A stretch of 64,000 nucleotides of DNA from Thalassomonas sp. M1454 (GTDB lineage: Bacteria; Pseudomonadota; Gammaproteobacteria; Enterobacterales; Alteromonadaceae). Positions 25,338-34,268 of the stretch are shown piece by piece (position 1 is the first letter of the stretch; each line of letters starts with the position of its first letter). The DNA is taken from contig NZ_VKDD01000007.1 in the NCBI RefSeq assembly GCF_007097525.1, positions 60,262 through 124,261 on the forward strand, given 5' to 3'. The notes beneath the pieces were generated by a model. That model was given only the letters and a program-made list of their open reading frames with translations, had not been told where the DNA came from and made no database searches. The translations under genes and the position numbers were made by a program.

Positions 25338-27980
25338 ATGAATCGAATTACCTTACTTAGCTTATTTTCCCTTTCTTTAGCAGCCTGCGGCGGTGGAGGT
25401 GGTGGAGGTAGCGAGCCCGAAACTACAACTACGCCACCAACACCTAATGTAGCACCAATAGTTACCTTAGCTGAAATGTCGGCAGTTAAAGAACAAACTA
25501 TGGTGCAACTTAGCGCGGACGCATCAGATAGTGATGGTTCAATTAGTTCTTATGCCTGGAAACAGCTATCAGGCCCTACAGTTTCAATTAACAACGCGAG
25601 CTCAGCGCAAGCATCATTTATGTCGCCAACTCTTGTGGAAGCGGCAGAATTGGCGTTTGAAGTCACTGTAACGGATAACGATGGCGACACCGCCAAAGAT
25701 AGCGTTACAGTTAATGTATTGCCCGTAAATACTGGTCCAACAGTTGCACTAGGTGATGATGTTGAAGTTAACGAACAAACTGCTGTTAGCATTGATGCAA
25801 TGGCCGAAGATTCAGATGGCACAATTGCGACATACAAATGGACGCAAACAGCGGGTACAGACGTATCGTTTTCAGCTGACGTTAAAACGTTAGCGTTTGA
25901 GTCTCCAATGCTAATTACTGAAGAAGAATTAACCTTTAGTGTTGAAGTAACAGATAACGAAGGTGCAACTGCTTCTGATGACATTTCAGTATCTGTGTTA
26001 CCTGTAAATGCTTTGCCAGTTGTTAATGCTGGTGCGGCACAAACAATAAACGAAGAAACTCTAGTCGACCTTGCTGCTACCGCGACAGATACAGATGGTA
26101 CTGTTACCAATATTGCATGGACTCAAACAGGTGGTGCGACAGTAGAGTTAAGTGCTACCGATGATCTTACTGTTTCTTTTACGAGCCCAACACTAATTGA
26201 AGAAGATGTTTTGACCTTCTCTATAGAGGCTACAGACAATGAAGGTGGCATTACTTCTAGCTCAGTATCAATTACTGTTCAACCTGTAAACATTGATCCT
26301 GTAGCTGTTGTTGGCAACTCAACAACTACTAACCCAGATGTAGAATTTACAATTGATGGCTCTGCGAGTACAGATGTTGATGGTTCGATAGCAAGCTACT
26401 CTTGGACGCAAGTAAGTGGTACTTCGGTTGAGTTAACAAATGCAGAAACTGCCATGGCAAGCTTTACTGCACCAACTGCAATTGAAGGTGAAACATTAAC
26501 TTTTCAGCTTATGGTTACAGATAATGAAGGCGCTTCGCATGCAAATAATTTAAATGTGTATGTTAATGAGCACCCCGTAGCAAGAGCAACAAACCCTGTA
26601 CTTGTGAAAGTTGGTGATGATGTCATTCTAACTGGTGTCAATAGCTCTGACGACGGTCAAATTGTTGAGTACTCTTGGACGCAAGTAACAGCGTTTGATA
26701 TTGAACTTGATAGTGATGAAGCTATGTCAGCAACTTTTGTTGCTGATGTTACAGATGATGAAGAAGTTGTTTTCGAATTAACTGTTACAGATGATATGGG
26801 CCTAACAGACACAACTGAAGCTAAAGTTACTCTCTTACATGTAGATAGATTCATTCACGATTCAGGCGTTAATTTTAGTGCTGGCTTCTTAAGTGGTAAT
26901 GACGATAGTTGTATATCTGATGAAGGATTAAAGCATGATTGTGAATTAGGTCGAGATGCCGAAGCTGCTGCAGGTACGTTAACAAAGGTAGGTGCTGGTG
27001 ATGCTGGTTTTGATTTTACAAAACTAGACGCAGAAGGCAACAAGCTTGCAGATTCTGCGGAATCTTGGTCATGTGTGCTCGATAACTTCACAGGTGCTAT
27101 TTGGGAAGTGAAAACCACCGATGGCGGAGTTCGTGATAGATATAATGGGTACAGATGGGGCGGTAAAGGCGCCCAAGGTTATAATGATGAGAGTAAAATT
27201 GGCACTTATTCAGGTGAATGGGATGAACTTGTAGATGAGTTAAATACAAATCAAGTGTGCGGCAAAACTAATTGGAGATTACCAACCGTAGAAGAGCTGG
27301 GTGGCTTATTACATTATGGAACATCGGTACCTTATATCGATATGACATACTTCCCAAATGCCCCAATCGGTTCAACCGGAGGGATTTTTTGGACTGGCAC
27401 TCCTGCATTAGGTCGAACAGATCATGCTTGGGCAGTTGACTTCAATACATCAGGTCAACTTGGACATCTGAGCCGTACAGTAATTGCTCGTGTACGTTTA
27501 ATCTCGAATAATGAGCTAGCTGATTCTTATGTTATTGATGAAACACCTACATCTCGCTATTTATCTCCTACTGAAGGAGTTATTGCTGACTTAAAAACTG
27601 GCTTAATGTGGTCTCGCTGCGTTTATGGTCAAGAATGGAGCATTGAAGAGCAAACATGTACTGGTGATGCGATAAAACTTACATGGGAAAATGCCCTTAA
27701 ACAGCCTGCTTTAACGTTAAACACTGGTTATGAAGGTTGGAGGCTTCCTAACATAAAGGAGCTGAGAACAATCGCTAACACAGGGCAGGCACAGCCATCA
27801 TTCAATACAGATGTGTTTTTTAATATTCCAAGTGAAAACACAGACTATTTTTGGTCTTCTACACCTGTACAGTATCTTAGTTCTACGCTTTATTCTTGGG
27901 TTATGAATAGATCTGGAGGGGCACAAAAACATACTAGAACCAGTACCGTTTATGTGATTTTAGTACGAGACATCGACTAA
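25338..27980 (+). CDS. Large surface lipoprotein with Ig/PKD-like repeats and two DUF1566 (Lcl) domains
   Basis: Lipoprotein signal with lipobox LAAC (Cys about 18) followed by a Gly run (GGGGGGG). Five Ig-like repeats of about 90 residues follow (about 35-490), each ending in a pattern such as 'TVTDNDGD' or 'VTDNEGA', typical of PKD/REJ-like modules. Two Lcl (DUF1566) domains end the protein, marked by 'NWRLPTVEEL...IFWTGTP' (about 635-715) and 'GWRLPNIKEL...YFWSSTP' (about 800-880). DUF1566 domains occur in surface lipoproteins and fimbrial-type ligands. The role is probably binding at the surface; the ligand is unknown. Confidence 0.8.
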   Translation: MNRITLLSLFSLSLAACGGGGGGGSEPETTTTPPTPNVAPIVTLAEMSAVKEQTMVQLSADASDSDGSISSYAWKQLSGPTVSINNASSAQASFMSPTLVEAAELAFEVTVTDNDGDTAKDSVTVNVLPVNTGPTVALGDDVEVNEQTAVSIDAMAEDSDGTIATYKWTQTAGTDVSFSADVKTLAFESPMLITEEELTFSVEVTDNEGATASDDISVSVLPVNALPVVNAGAAQTINEETLVDLAATATDTDGTVTNIAWTQTGGATVELSATDDLTVSFTSPTLIEEDVLTFSIEATDNEGGITSSSVSITVQPVNIDPVAVVGNSTTTNPDVEFTIDGSASTDVDGSIASYSWTQVSGTSVELTNAETAMASFTAPTAIEGETLTFQLMVTDNEGASHANNLNVYVNEHPVARATNPVLVKVGDDVILTGVNSSDDGQIVEYSWTQVTAFDIELDSDEAMSATFVADVTDDEEVVFELTVTDDMGLTDTTEAKVTLLHVDRFIHDSGVNFSAGFLSGNDDSCISDEGLKHDCELGRDAEAAAGTLTKVGAGDAGFDFTKLDAEGNKLADSAESWSCVLDNFTGAIWEVKTTDGGVRDRYNGYRWGGKGAQGYNDESKIGTYSGEWDELVDELNTNQVCGKTNWRLPTVEELGGLLHYGTSVPYIDMTYFPNAPIGSTGGIFWTGTPALGRTDHAWAVDFNTSGQLGHLSRTVIARVRLISNNELADSYVIDETPTSRYLSPTEGVIADLKTGLMWSRCVYGQEWSIEEQTCTGDAIKLTWENALKQPALTLNTGYEGWRLPNIKELRTIANTGQAQPSFNTDVFFNIPSENTDYFWSSTPVQYLSSTLYSWVMNRSGGAQKHTRTSTVYVILVRDID

Positions 27981-28085
27981 GGTTAAACCTTTCAAATCGC
28001 CTATTTATTTGGCTTAAAAACTAAACTAGCTAAGCTTTATGCGTCCAAGCTTGGCTAGTTAATCCACAGGACGAGGAAGAGAACA

Positions 28086-28724
28086 ATGAAAAAAATAATA
28101 ATATCATCAATGCTTTTAGTTTTATCAGGCTGTGCTACACATGCCCAAATTACCATGCCTACTGTTGAGAATGTTTATCATCAGGAATTTGATAATAAGT
28201 CGTTCACATATGACATTCTTTATAGTCAGCCGAAACCAGGTATTTTTTCTGGCGGTGAGCAGCTTGCTTTAGCTCCGCTATCAGAAGTTGAGCTTTCTGT
28301 AGCGTCAAGTAAAACGTTGAAAGGATTACCTGAGCTAATTTTCGAACAGTTACCGGCAACAGCAAAGCGTGCTAACGCAGAACAGGCAGATTACCAGGTA
28401 ATCGTTGAGTTAATTGCTCATGATAAACTAGGGCCTGCTTATGCAGATCATGAAACAATGAAAAGCATGGGGAAAAGCTTAGTTACTCTAGGTTTAGGCT
28501 CTTCTGAATATGATATCGTTGCTGACTTTGATGTGACTTACAAATTATCTAGTAAAGGTGAAATCGTTTTTGAAAAAGCCTATAAAGTGAATGAAAGTGT
28601 CGACCATGAAAAAGGCAGCTTTGATAGCTTCAACACTTTGGACGAGTTCACTTCACAGCTTCTAGAAAAACACTTTATCTTGACGCTAAATGATTTCTTT
28701 AAAGAAGCAACTCAGAAAATTTAA
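28086..28724 (+). CDS. Lipoprotein of unknown function
   Basis: The protein has 212 residues with a clear lipobox (VLSGCATH, Cys about 16). The mature part has no motif I recognise. It follows the large lipoprotein by about 105 bases, has its own strong site (GAGGAAGAG), and is followed by a terminator, so it is probably a separate unit. Outer-membrane placement is expected because Ala, not Asp, follows the Cys. Confidence 0.75.
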   Translation: MKKIIISSMLLVLSGCATHAQITMPTVENVYHQEFDNKSFTYDILYSQPKPGIFSGGEQLALAPLSEVELSVASSKTLKGLPELIFEQLPATAKRANAEQADYQVIVELIAHDKLGPAYADHETMKSMGKSLVTLGLGSSEYDIVADFDVTYKLSSKGEIVFEKAYKVNESVDHEKGSFDSFNTLDEFTSQLLEKHFILTLNDFFKEATQKI

Positions 28725-28735
28725 AAATCACCTGC

Positions 28736-28756
28736 TCCCGCCCCTCATGGGCGGGA
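28736..28756 (+). terminator. GC-rich hairpin after the lipoprotein
   Basis: TCCCGCC, CCTCATG, GGCGGGA just after the stop at 28724. The T-run is weak, so termination is probable rather than certain. Confidence 0.6.
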
Positions 28757-28877
28757 CATTGTCTCTGCTCAACCTAACTACCCAACAAAATTATACCGTT
28801 ACACATCCCTTATAATGGAATGAAAAGGAAGTTGGTTTCATAATCATCATAGTCATATCACTAAACACAAGGAGAAA

Positions 28878-29129
28878 ATGACTGTGAGAGAGTTTAACTA
28901 TGACAAGCACGTTGAAACGCTGTATGCAAATGAAGGTAGGGCTTTAGAAGCCGGTATCGAGCATTACAGAGGATTGACTCCTGGAGGGGAAGTAACGGTT
29001 AATCTGAGTCGAGATGAAGCTGCTGTGTGCATAAAAGCTCATGATTTTGGTATTCGAGCCTTGTCAGAGAAAGAGAAGTGCATGGTCGACTACGTTATGT
29101 CTTTGATTAAATGGTCACTGCGCAACTAA
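28878..29129 (+). CDS. Small protein of unknown function
   Basis: The protein has 83 residues: MTVREFNYDKHVETLYANEGRA..., acidic and soluble, with no membrane segment or known motif. A good AAGGAGAA site precedes the ATG and a stable hairpin follows it, which supports a real gene. I cannot assign a function. Confidence 0.55.
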   Translation: MTVREFNYDKHVETLYANEGRALEAGIEHYRGLTPGGEVTVNLSRDEAAVCIKAHDFGIRALSEKEKCMVDYVMSLIKWSLRN

Positions 29130-29169
29130 TCAACCAATAGACAGAAAACCTAACGATTAAAAGTAACAC

Positions 29170-29232
29170 AAAGCCTAGACAAAGCTAAATTTGGCAGTCG
29201 AATTGCCGTTTGGTGATTTATCTAGGCTTTTT
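29170..29232 (+). terminator. Terminator with branched stem
   Basis: Outer arms AAAGCCTAGA / TCTAGGCTTT with a small inner hairpin (GGCA/TTGCC) and a T-run after the second arm. Confidence 0.75.
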
Positions 29233-29374
29233 CATTCCAGACCTTTTCAGTAGGCATCTGAAGTTGGGCTGTAGAAATATTGACGTTATATCTAGTTCAA
29301 CCGCCAGTTCCCTTTTTAGACAAAACTGTACTTGTTGAGACAATAAACAAACTAACTATCAACAAGGACAAAAA

Positions 29375-29521
29375 ATGAAAACAGACAAAAAAATTGCCGC
29401 AGGGGCTGGATTAACTGGCGCACTGTTTATTGAAGAAGCTTTACTATGGAGCCTAGACCGGATGTTTGATTTGTTTCTTGTATACAAGGACACGATAACA
29501 GTACTAATTTCAAATTTTTAG
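29375..29521 (+). CDS. Small protein, 48 residues
   Basis: MKTDKKIAAGAGLTGALFIEEALL..., with AAGGAC ahead of the ATG at 29375 and a TAG at 29519. The N-terminal half is Gly/Ala-rich and could insert in a membrane. No family is known to me. It is kept because of the good start region; it may not be a true gene. Confidence 0.35.
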   Translation: MKTDKKIAAGAGLTGALFIEEALLWSLDRMFDLFLVYKDTITVLISNF

Positions 29522-29556
29522 CATTACCTCTCAAAGATGTGCTTATTTAAATCAAT

Positions 29557-29569
29557 GTCTTTCCACGAC
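29557..29569 (+). repeat. 13-bp inverted repeat, left copy, flanking the serine recombinase
   Basis: GTCTTTCCACGAC. The exact reverse complement, GTCGTGGAAAGAC, stands at 30493-30505, about 0.92 kb away, with the serine recombinase gene in between. Confidence 0.7.
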
Positions 29570-29667
29570 TAGCCTTTTGCGAATAAATGAAAACCAAAGC
29601 TACTTTTTTGACGAATCTCCTAGGTGCATTAATCTGGTAAACGTTCACATAGGAGGAGCTTGAGTTA

Positions 29668-30333
29668 ATGAATTACGTATCATATTTAAGAGTATCAACC
29701 ATTAAACAGGGCGAAAGTGGCCTAGGACTTGAAGCTCAAAAACATTCCGTTAAAACCTTTATCGGTTCACAAGACCAGGCGACGTTGCTTGAGGAGTATG
29801 TGGAAATAGAATCGGGTAAGAAGAGTGATAGAAAGGTTCTTGATGCAGCGATCAGACACTGCAAATTAACTAACTCAATATTGCTAATAGCTAAGCTTGA
29901 TCGTTTGACCCGTGACCTTCATTTTCTTACGGGATTGATGAAAGAAAAGATCAAGTTTATAGCATGTGACAATCCACACGCGAATGAGCTGACGGTTCAG
30001 CTATTAGCCGTAGTTGCAGAAAACGAAGCAAGGCAAGTATCTGTTAGAACAAAGGCCGCACTGGCCGCAGCAAAAGCAAGGGGGGTTATACTTGGAAATC
30101 CTAACCTTGATGAAGTGCGCTGTACAGATACCACAAATGCAAGAAAGACCTTTATTGAAAATACTCAGATCTTCTACGAACACATATACCCAGTCATTAC
30201 AGACATACAGGGTCGGGGCATCGTTTCGTATCGAGGTATTGCTAGAGAACTTAATCGATTGGGCTTTAAATCGCGAAGAGGCGCTGGCTTCACAGATGTT
30301 GTGGTAAAAAAGATAGTAACATCTAACTATTAA
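29668..30333 (+). CDS. Serine recombinase (resolvase/invertase family)
   Basis: The protein has 221 residues. The N-terminal catalytic domain begins NYVSYLRVSTIKQGESGLGLEAQ with the nucleophile Ser in RVST, then 'LLIAKLDRLTRD' and 'ENEARQVSVRTKAALAAAKARGV', which fit the family's catalytic Arg and E-helix. A short C-terminal helix-turn-helix-like part follows (IVSYRGIARELNRLG...). AGGAGG precedes the ATG. It is the first gene of the accessory island and lies between 13-bp inverted repeats, so it may act on this segment. Confidence 0.9.
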   Translation: MNYVSYLRVSTIKQGESGLGLEAQKHSVKTFIGSQDQATLLEEYVEIESGKKSDRKVLDAAIRHCKLTNSILLIAKLDRLTRDLHFLTGLMKEKIKFIACDNPHANELTVQLLAVVAENEARQVSVRTKAALAAAKARGVILGNPNLDEVRCTDTTNARKTFIENTQIFYEHIYPVITDIQGRGIVSYRGIARELNRLGFKSRRGAGFTDVVVKKIVTSNY

Positions 30334-30595
30334 GTCGCATAAAAGATGTGCTATCTAAAAGCTTTAAGTACTTCTCGATAGCGCTTTATCTCTTGTTTGG
30401 TCATTTTTTACATTGCTTATATATGCCATGAACAACATAAAATAGTAACAGGCATATTTTTGATTTTAAATATGAGGTCAAATAATTTCTTGGTCGTGGA
30501 AAGACTTACTATTTTACTTTACAATCGTTTTTAAAGTTTAAATTACTAGTAAAAGCATGGATATGCAGTGAAAATAGTAAATGGAGAACCTCCCA
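30334..30595. other. Intergenic stretch holding the right 13-bp inverted repeat
   Basis: GTCGTGGAAAGAC at 30493-30505 pairs with 29557-29569. No gene is visible otherwise; the stretch is AT-rich and probably carries the promoter of the defence genes. Confidence 0.6.
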
Positions 30596-30706
30596 ATGCA
30601 ACAATCCAACTTCGAGTTTCTAAAAGGGGACAAGGATAGTCTTTATAGTATCGCGTTTGTGGTGGAGAAAGCATCGAAACCTAAAGCGACCAATGCAAAT
30701 AAATAA
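30596..30706 (+). pseudogene. Remnant N-terminus of a restriction/helicase-type protein
   Basis: The 36 residues start MQQSNFEFLKGDKDSLYSIAFVVEKA and then stop. This opening resembles the first residues of type I restriction R-subunit-like helicases that carry DUF4145 near the N-terminus; the rest of such a gene is missing. It sits 18 bases before mcrB, so the gene may have been cut away when the McrBC genes arrived. It could also serve as a small leader reading frame. The match is from memory and not certain. Confidence 0.4.
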
Positions 30707-30724
30707 CACGATAAGGCCAACATA

Positions 30725-33115
30725 ATGACCATTACAGAACAACAAAACCAAGCAGAGCCACATCGATATTGGTTTGTGGGTTCAACTTGGGGGTATAACC
30801 AAGATCAAACACCTCGATTTATCGAAGATGGTATCTGGGAAAATGGTTACGACCATAAATATACTCAAGTTGTGAAAGGGATGAAAGTTGGCGATCGTAT
30901 TGCGATTAAATCAACCTACACACGTAAAAAGGACTTACCTTTTACTAGTCGAGGGAATGTAGCTTCGGTAATGGCGATAAAGGCTATCGGTGTTATTACT
31001 GGTAACAACAAAGACGGAAAACAAATAGAAGTAGATTGGCAGGAAACTTACGAAAAGCCTAGAGAGTGGTACTTCTTTACCGGTCGTAACACCGTTTGGA
31101 AAATAGAGCCCGGTGATTGGGCAGAAGATGCTCTTATCGACTTTACCTTTAATGGCCAAGACCAAGATTATAAGCGCTTCACTAGTCACCCTTTCTGGAA
31201 AGAGCGTTTTGGTGACTTGCCTGAAGAAGATATTCGCTTTAAATGGACCGGCTTTTATCATGCAGTTTCTAACGCACTTGGCCAATATCATAATGATCGT
31301 AAACCGCTCATTGATTTTACACTTCAACTTGCTGAAAAATATGATCTTTCATATATGAAAGACAAAGAATTAGTCGACATAGATCCATTCACCTTTATGG
31401 GTATATTCAACCGAGGTATGACCGACGACAATCGTCAAAAGCTTGCTACGGAAATCGCCTTATTTTTAAATGTTGAAGAAAGCGCGCCAGATTCTTTTGA
31501 GGCAATCCCTATTCTAAACAATCAAAAATCATGTTTCTTTTGGGGTTGGGGTGAGCGAGACGATAATGATATTGAAAACTTATGGGAGCTTTTTGAAGTC
31601 GCCAAACTATTTGCAGATGAATCTGACTCAACAGATGCAGATCTATTTTGTTCACTTTATACCAAGGTTGCTGCTCAGAAAGGAATACGTTGGAACTTAA
31701 CCATGGGCTTGTATTGGATACGCCCATGGATCTACCCAACACTAGAAAGTCAGTCACAAGAATATTTATCGTCACTATCAATTCGACCACAATTTAATGG
31801 CCCTAAGAAAAGTTGTAGCGGAGAAGATTACCTATTAATACGAGACAATCTATTATTGCGCTTCGCAGAAGATGCCTTCCCAGTTCATTCATTTCCTGAG
31901 TTGTCGCTAAATGCATGGCAAAAGCCTACCTTAAAGAAAATTGGCGAAAAGCTAACTTGGAAGAGCGCCGTTCTGTCTCGCGTTAAAGATTTATGCTTAG
32001 CCAAAGAATCACCCGATTTTACTCGAGTTGAATTTCAGCAAAATTATCTTGATGAGTTAAAGGCTCTCTTTCCCGACAATAATTCGGCTGAGTTTTCTAT
32101 TGATAGCAGTATGCAAAAACTGCGTGACGAAGGCGAAATCGAGTTCGTTAAAAGTGGTGAATATTCATGGCTTGGCTTTGATGATGGTGAAATAGACACT
32201 GACGAAGCGACTAAAGAAGTAATAATAGAACCCTACGATATTTCTAACATTATTGAAGAGGGCTGCTTTTTAAATCAAGCCACTCTTGACACTTTCTTAG
32301 GACGTCTAAAACACAAGAAAAATATCATATTACAGGGGCCACCAGGCACCGGCAAAACTTGGTTAGGCAAAAAACTGGCGTATGCATTAATAGGGCAGAA
32401 ACAAACCGCTTATATTAAGGCTGTTCAGTTTCATCCAAACCTTTCATATGAAGACTTCATAAAAGGTTGGCGCCCAACAGGGGAAGGCAAGCTTGAACTC
32501 TGTGACGGTCCTTTTTTAGAGTTTGTAAAACTCGCCCAACAAAATCCTAGCCAAAAATATGTTGTGGTTATTGAAGAGATTAACCGTGGCAATCCCGCGC
32601 AAATTTTTGGTGAAATGTTAACGTTGCTTGAAGCTGATAAACGCACACCGAGTGAAGCGCTAGAGCTGAGTTATCGTAAAGAAGGTGATGAACCTGTTTA
32701 TATTCCTGGTAACCTCTATGTGATTGGTACCATGAACGTTGCCGATAGATCGCTGGCGTTGGTAGATCTTGCCTTACGAAGGCGTTTTGCCTTCATCAAC
32801 TTATGCCCTACATTGGGTAAACCATGGCGAGAGTGGGTTCATACAAAAGCTAAAATTGAATATTCTGCTCTAGATAAAATTGAAGCTAAATTAAATAAGC
32901 TTAATGATGAGATCGCTGCAGATAGCAGGTTAGGTGTGCAATTTCAGGTTGGGCACAGTTATGTTACTCCAGCTATTAACAGTGATATTAAAGATGCAAT
33001 GAACTGGTTTACTCAGGTTGTTGAAACAGAGATATTCCCGCTACTAGAGGAATATTGGTACGATGACCCTGCAAAAGCACTCAGTGAAAAAGCGGCATTG
33101 TTGAAAGATTTATAA
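30725..33115 (+). CDS. mcrB: McrB-like AAA+ GTPase of a type IV restriction system, with EVE-like N-terminus
   Basis: The protein has 796 residues. The N-terminal about 150 residues ('HRYWFVGSTWG...', 'GMKVGDRIAIKSTYTR') look like an EVE/PUA-type domain that reads modified bases. A middle region of unclear fold follows, then a McrB AAA+ motor: Walker A GPPGTGKTW (about 538-546), Walker B VVVIEEINRGNPAQIFGEML (about 613-632), and 'GTMNVADRSLALVDLALRRRFAF' with sensor and finger residues. McrB moves DNA using GTP and works with McrC to cut modified DNA. The stop overlaps the mcrC start (TAATGA). The modified base recognised cannot be told. Confidence 0.9.
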   Translation: MTITEQQNQAEPHRYWFVGSTWGYNQDQTPRFIEDGIWENGYDHKYTQVVKGMKVGDRIAIKSTYTRKKDLPFTSRGNVASVMAIKAIGVITGNNKDGKQIEVDWQETYEKPREWYFFTGRNTVWKIEPGDWAEDALIDFTFNGQDQDYKRFTSHPFWKERFGDLPEEDIRFKWTGFYHAVSNALGQYHNDRKPLIDFTLQLAEKYDLSYMKDKELVDIDPFTFMGIFNRGMTDDNRQKLATEIALFLNVEESAPDSFEAIPILNNQKSCFFWGWGERDDNDIENLWELFEVAKLFADESDSTDADLFCSLYTKVAAQKGIRWNLTMGLYWIRPWIYPTLESQSQEYLSSLSIRPQFNGPKKSCSGEDYLLIRDNLLLRFAEDAFPVHSFPELSLNAWQKPTLKKIGEKLTWKSAVLSRVKDLCLAKESPDFTRVEFQQNYLDELKALFPDNNSAEFSIDSSMQKLRDEGEIEFVKSGEYSWLGFDDGEIDTDEATKEVIIEPYDISNIIEEGCFLNQATLDTFLGRLKHKKNIILQGPPGTGKTWLGKKLAYALIGQKQTAYIKAVQFHPNLSYEDFIKGWRPTGEGKLELCDGPFLEFVKLAQQNPSQKYVVVIEEINRGNPAQIFGEMLTLLEADKRTPSEALELSYRKEGDEPVYIPGNLYVIGTMNVADRSLALVDLALRRRFAFINLCPTLGKPWREWVHTKAKIEYSALDKIEAKLNKLNDEIAADSRLGVQFQVGHSYVTPAINSDIKDAMNWFTQVVETEIFPLLEEYWYDDPAKALSEKAALLKDL

Positions 33116-34263
33116 TGAGTGAGCTAGCTACATCATCAACAATCGAGGATGAGTCAAACTACAGTGCAGGTATTCCTGTGCAAAACCTTTGGCTGTTAAT
33201 GCTCTATGCGTCGGAGTTCCGTTACTTAGCTAATGAGTATGCAGGAACTGAATCGATTGATGAAGATGTAGCAAACTTAGTTGCTGATGTACTTTGCAAA
33301 CAAGTTGAACAAAGGCTTCAGCGCAGCTTAACATACGGCTATAAACATTCGACCAGAGAACTAAATCGTGTTCGCGGGCGAATTAATACTCTAGAGACTT
33401 ACTCAAAACAGTTACTCCTCAAAGGCAAGGTAAATTGTACTTTTGAAGAGCTATCAGTAGACACACCACGCAACAGGTATATCTGTGCTGCGTTAAGCAA
33501 AATGTCTAGCTTGGCGTCAAAAAAATCACTTAAGCTAAATTGCCGCAGACTGCACCAAGCAATGCTGCAACTTGGAGTGTCACCTTTATTCTCTGTGAAC
33601 TACCATCCTAAAAACGACAGATTTGGTCGCCATGAGTCTGGCGACAAGAAAGTTTTGACTACCGCAGAGCTTGCATTTAACTTAGCTTTGATTAATGAAT
33701 CTAATGGAAGTAGTGCATACCCAACACCTGATAAGCAAGCACACTGGGTAAGAGCATTATTTGAAAAGGCAGTAGCTGGCTTCTATGCAATTAAGCTTGA
33801 TAGTGACTGGAAAATTAAACCGGGCAGACAACTAAACTGGCAGATCGATGATGCTACAGATCAAATATCGACACTGATGCCATCGATGAAACTAGATATT
33901 TTGCTAGAAAATCAAGCGCTAGCAAAGCGCATAGTAATAGACACTAAGTACACCTCAATCACAATGCAGCGCCAATATGGCGGCGAAAGTTTCAAAAGTG
34001 GCTACATTTATCAACTATATACCTACCTCAGATCTCAAGAGATTGAGAGCGACCAGCTCTCTTTGAATGCGACCGGCATGCTATTACACCCATCTGTTGG
34101 CGTACAATACAACGAACAAGTTTCGATACAAGGTCATGATATTCTTTTTTGTACTGTAGACCTTACTCAGTCATCAGAAAGTATTAGTGAGCAATTGTTG
34201 TTATTGTTAAATCCAGCCTCAACCATAAACGGCAATACGCATGAAGGTAACTTTCAGGGATAG
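33115..34263 (+). CDS. mcrC: McrC-like nuclease subunit
   Basis: The protein has 382 residues. The N-terminal part ('IPVQNLWLLMLYASEF', 'TRELNRVRGRINTLET') is typical of the McrC family. The PD-(D/E)xK nuclease core appears near residues 258-282 as 'MKLDILLENQALAKRIVIDTKY', with the Asp and the Asp-x-Lys of the active site. It overlaps mcrB by one base and ends 5 bases before the helicase, so the three form one operon. McrC supplies the cutting activity of the McrBC complex. Confidence 0.9.
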   Translation: MSELATSSTIEDESNYSAGIPVQNLWLLMLYASEFRYLANEYAGTESIDEDVANLVADVLCKQVEQRLQRSLTYGYKHSTRELNRVRGRINTLETYSKQLLLKGKVNCTFEELSVDTPRNRYICAALSKMSSLASKKSLKLNCRRLHQAMLQLGVSPLFSVNYHPKNDRFGRHESGDKKVLTTAELAFNLALINESNGSSAYPTPDKQAHWVRALFEKAVAGFYAIKLDSDWKIKPGRQLNWQIDDATDQISTLMPSMKLDILLENQALAKRIVIDTKYTSITMQRQYGGESFKSGYIYQLYTYLRSQEIESDQLSLNATGMLLHPSVGVQYNEQVSIQGHDILFCTVDLTQSSESISEQLLLLLNPASTINGNTHEGNFQG

Positions 34264-34268
34264 ATTAT

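Noticed and set aside
25550..26110. Long minus-strand frame within the lipoprotein gene
   Set aside because: It is a shadow of the repeated Ig-like coding sequence with low-complexity Ser/Val composition.
30014..30307. Second reading frame inside the serine recombinase
   Set aside because: It overlaps fully with the catalytic gene in another frame and has no recognisable domain.
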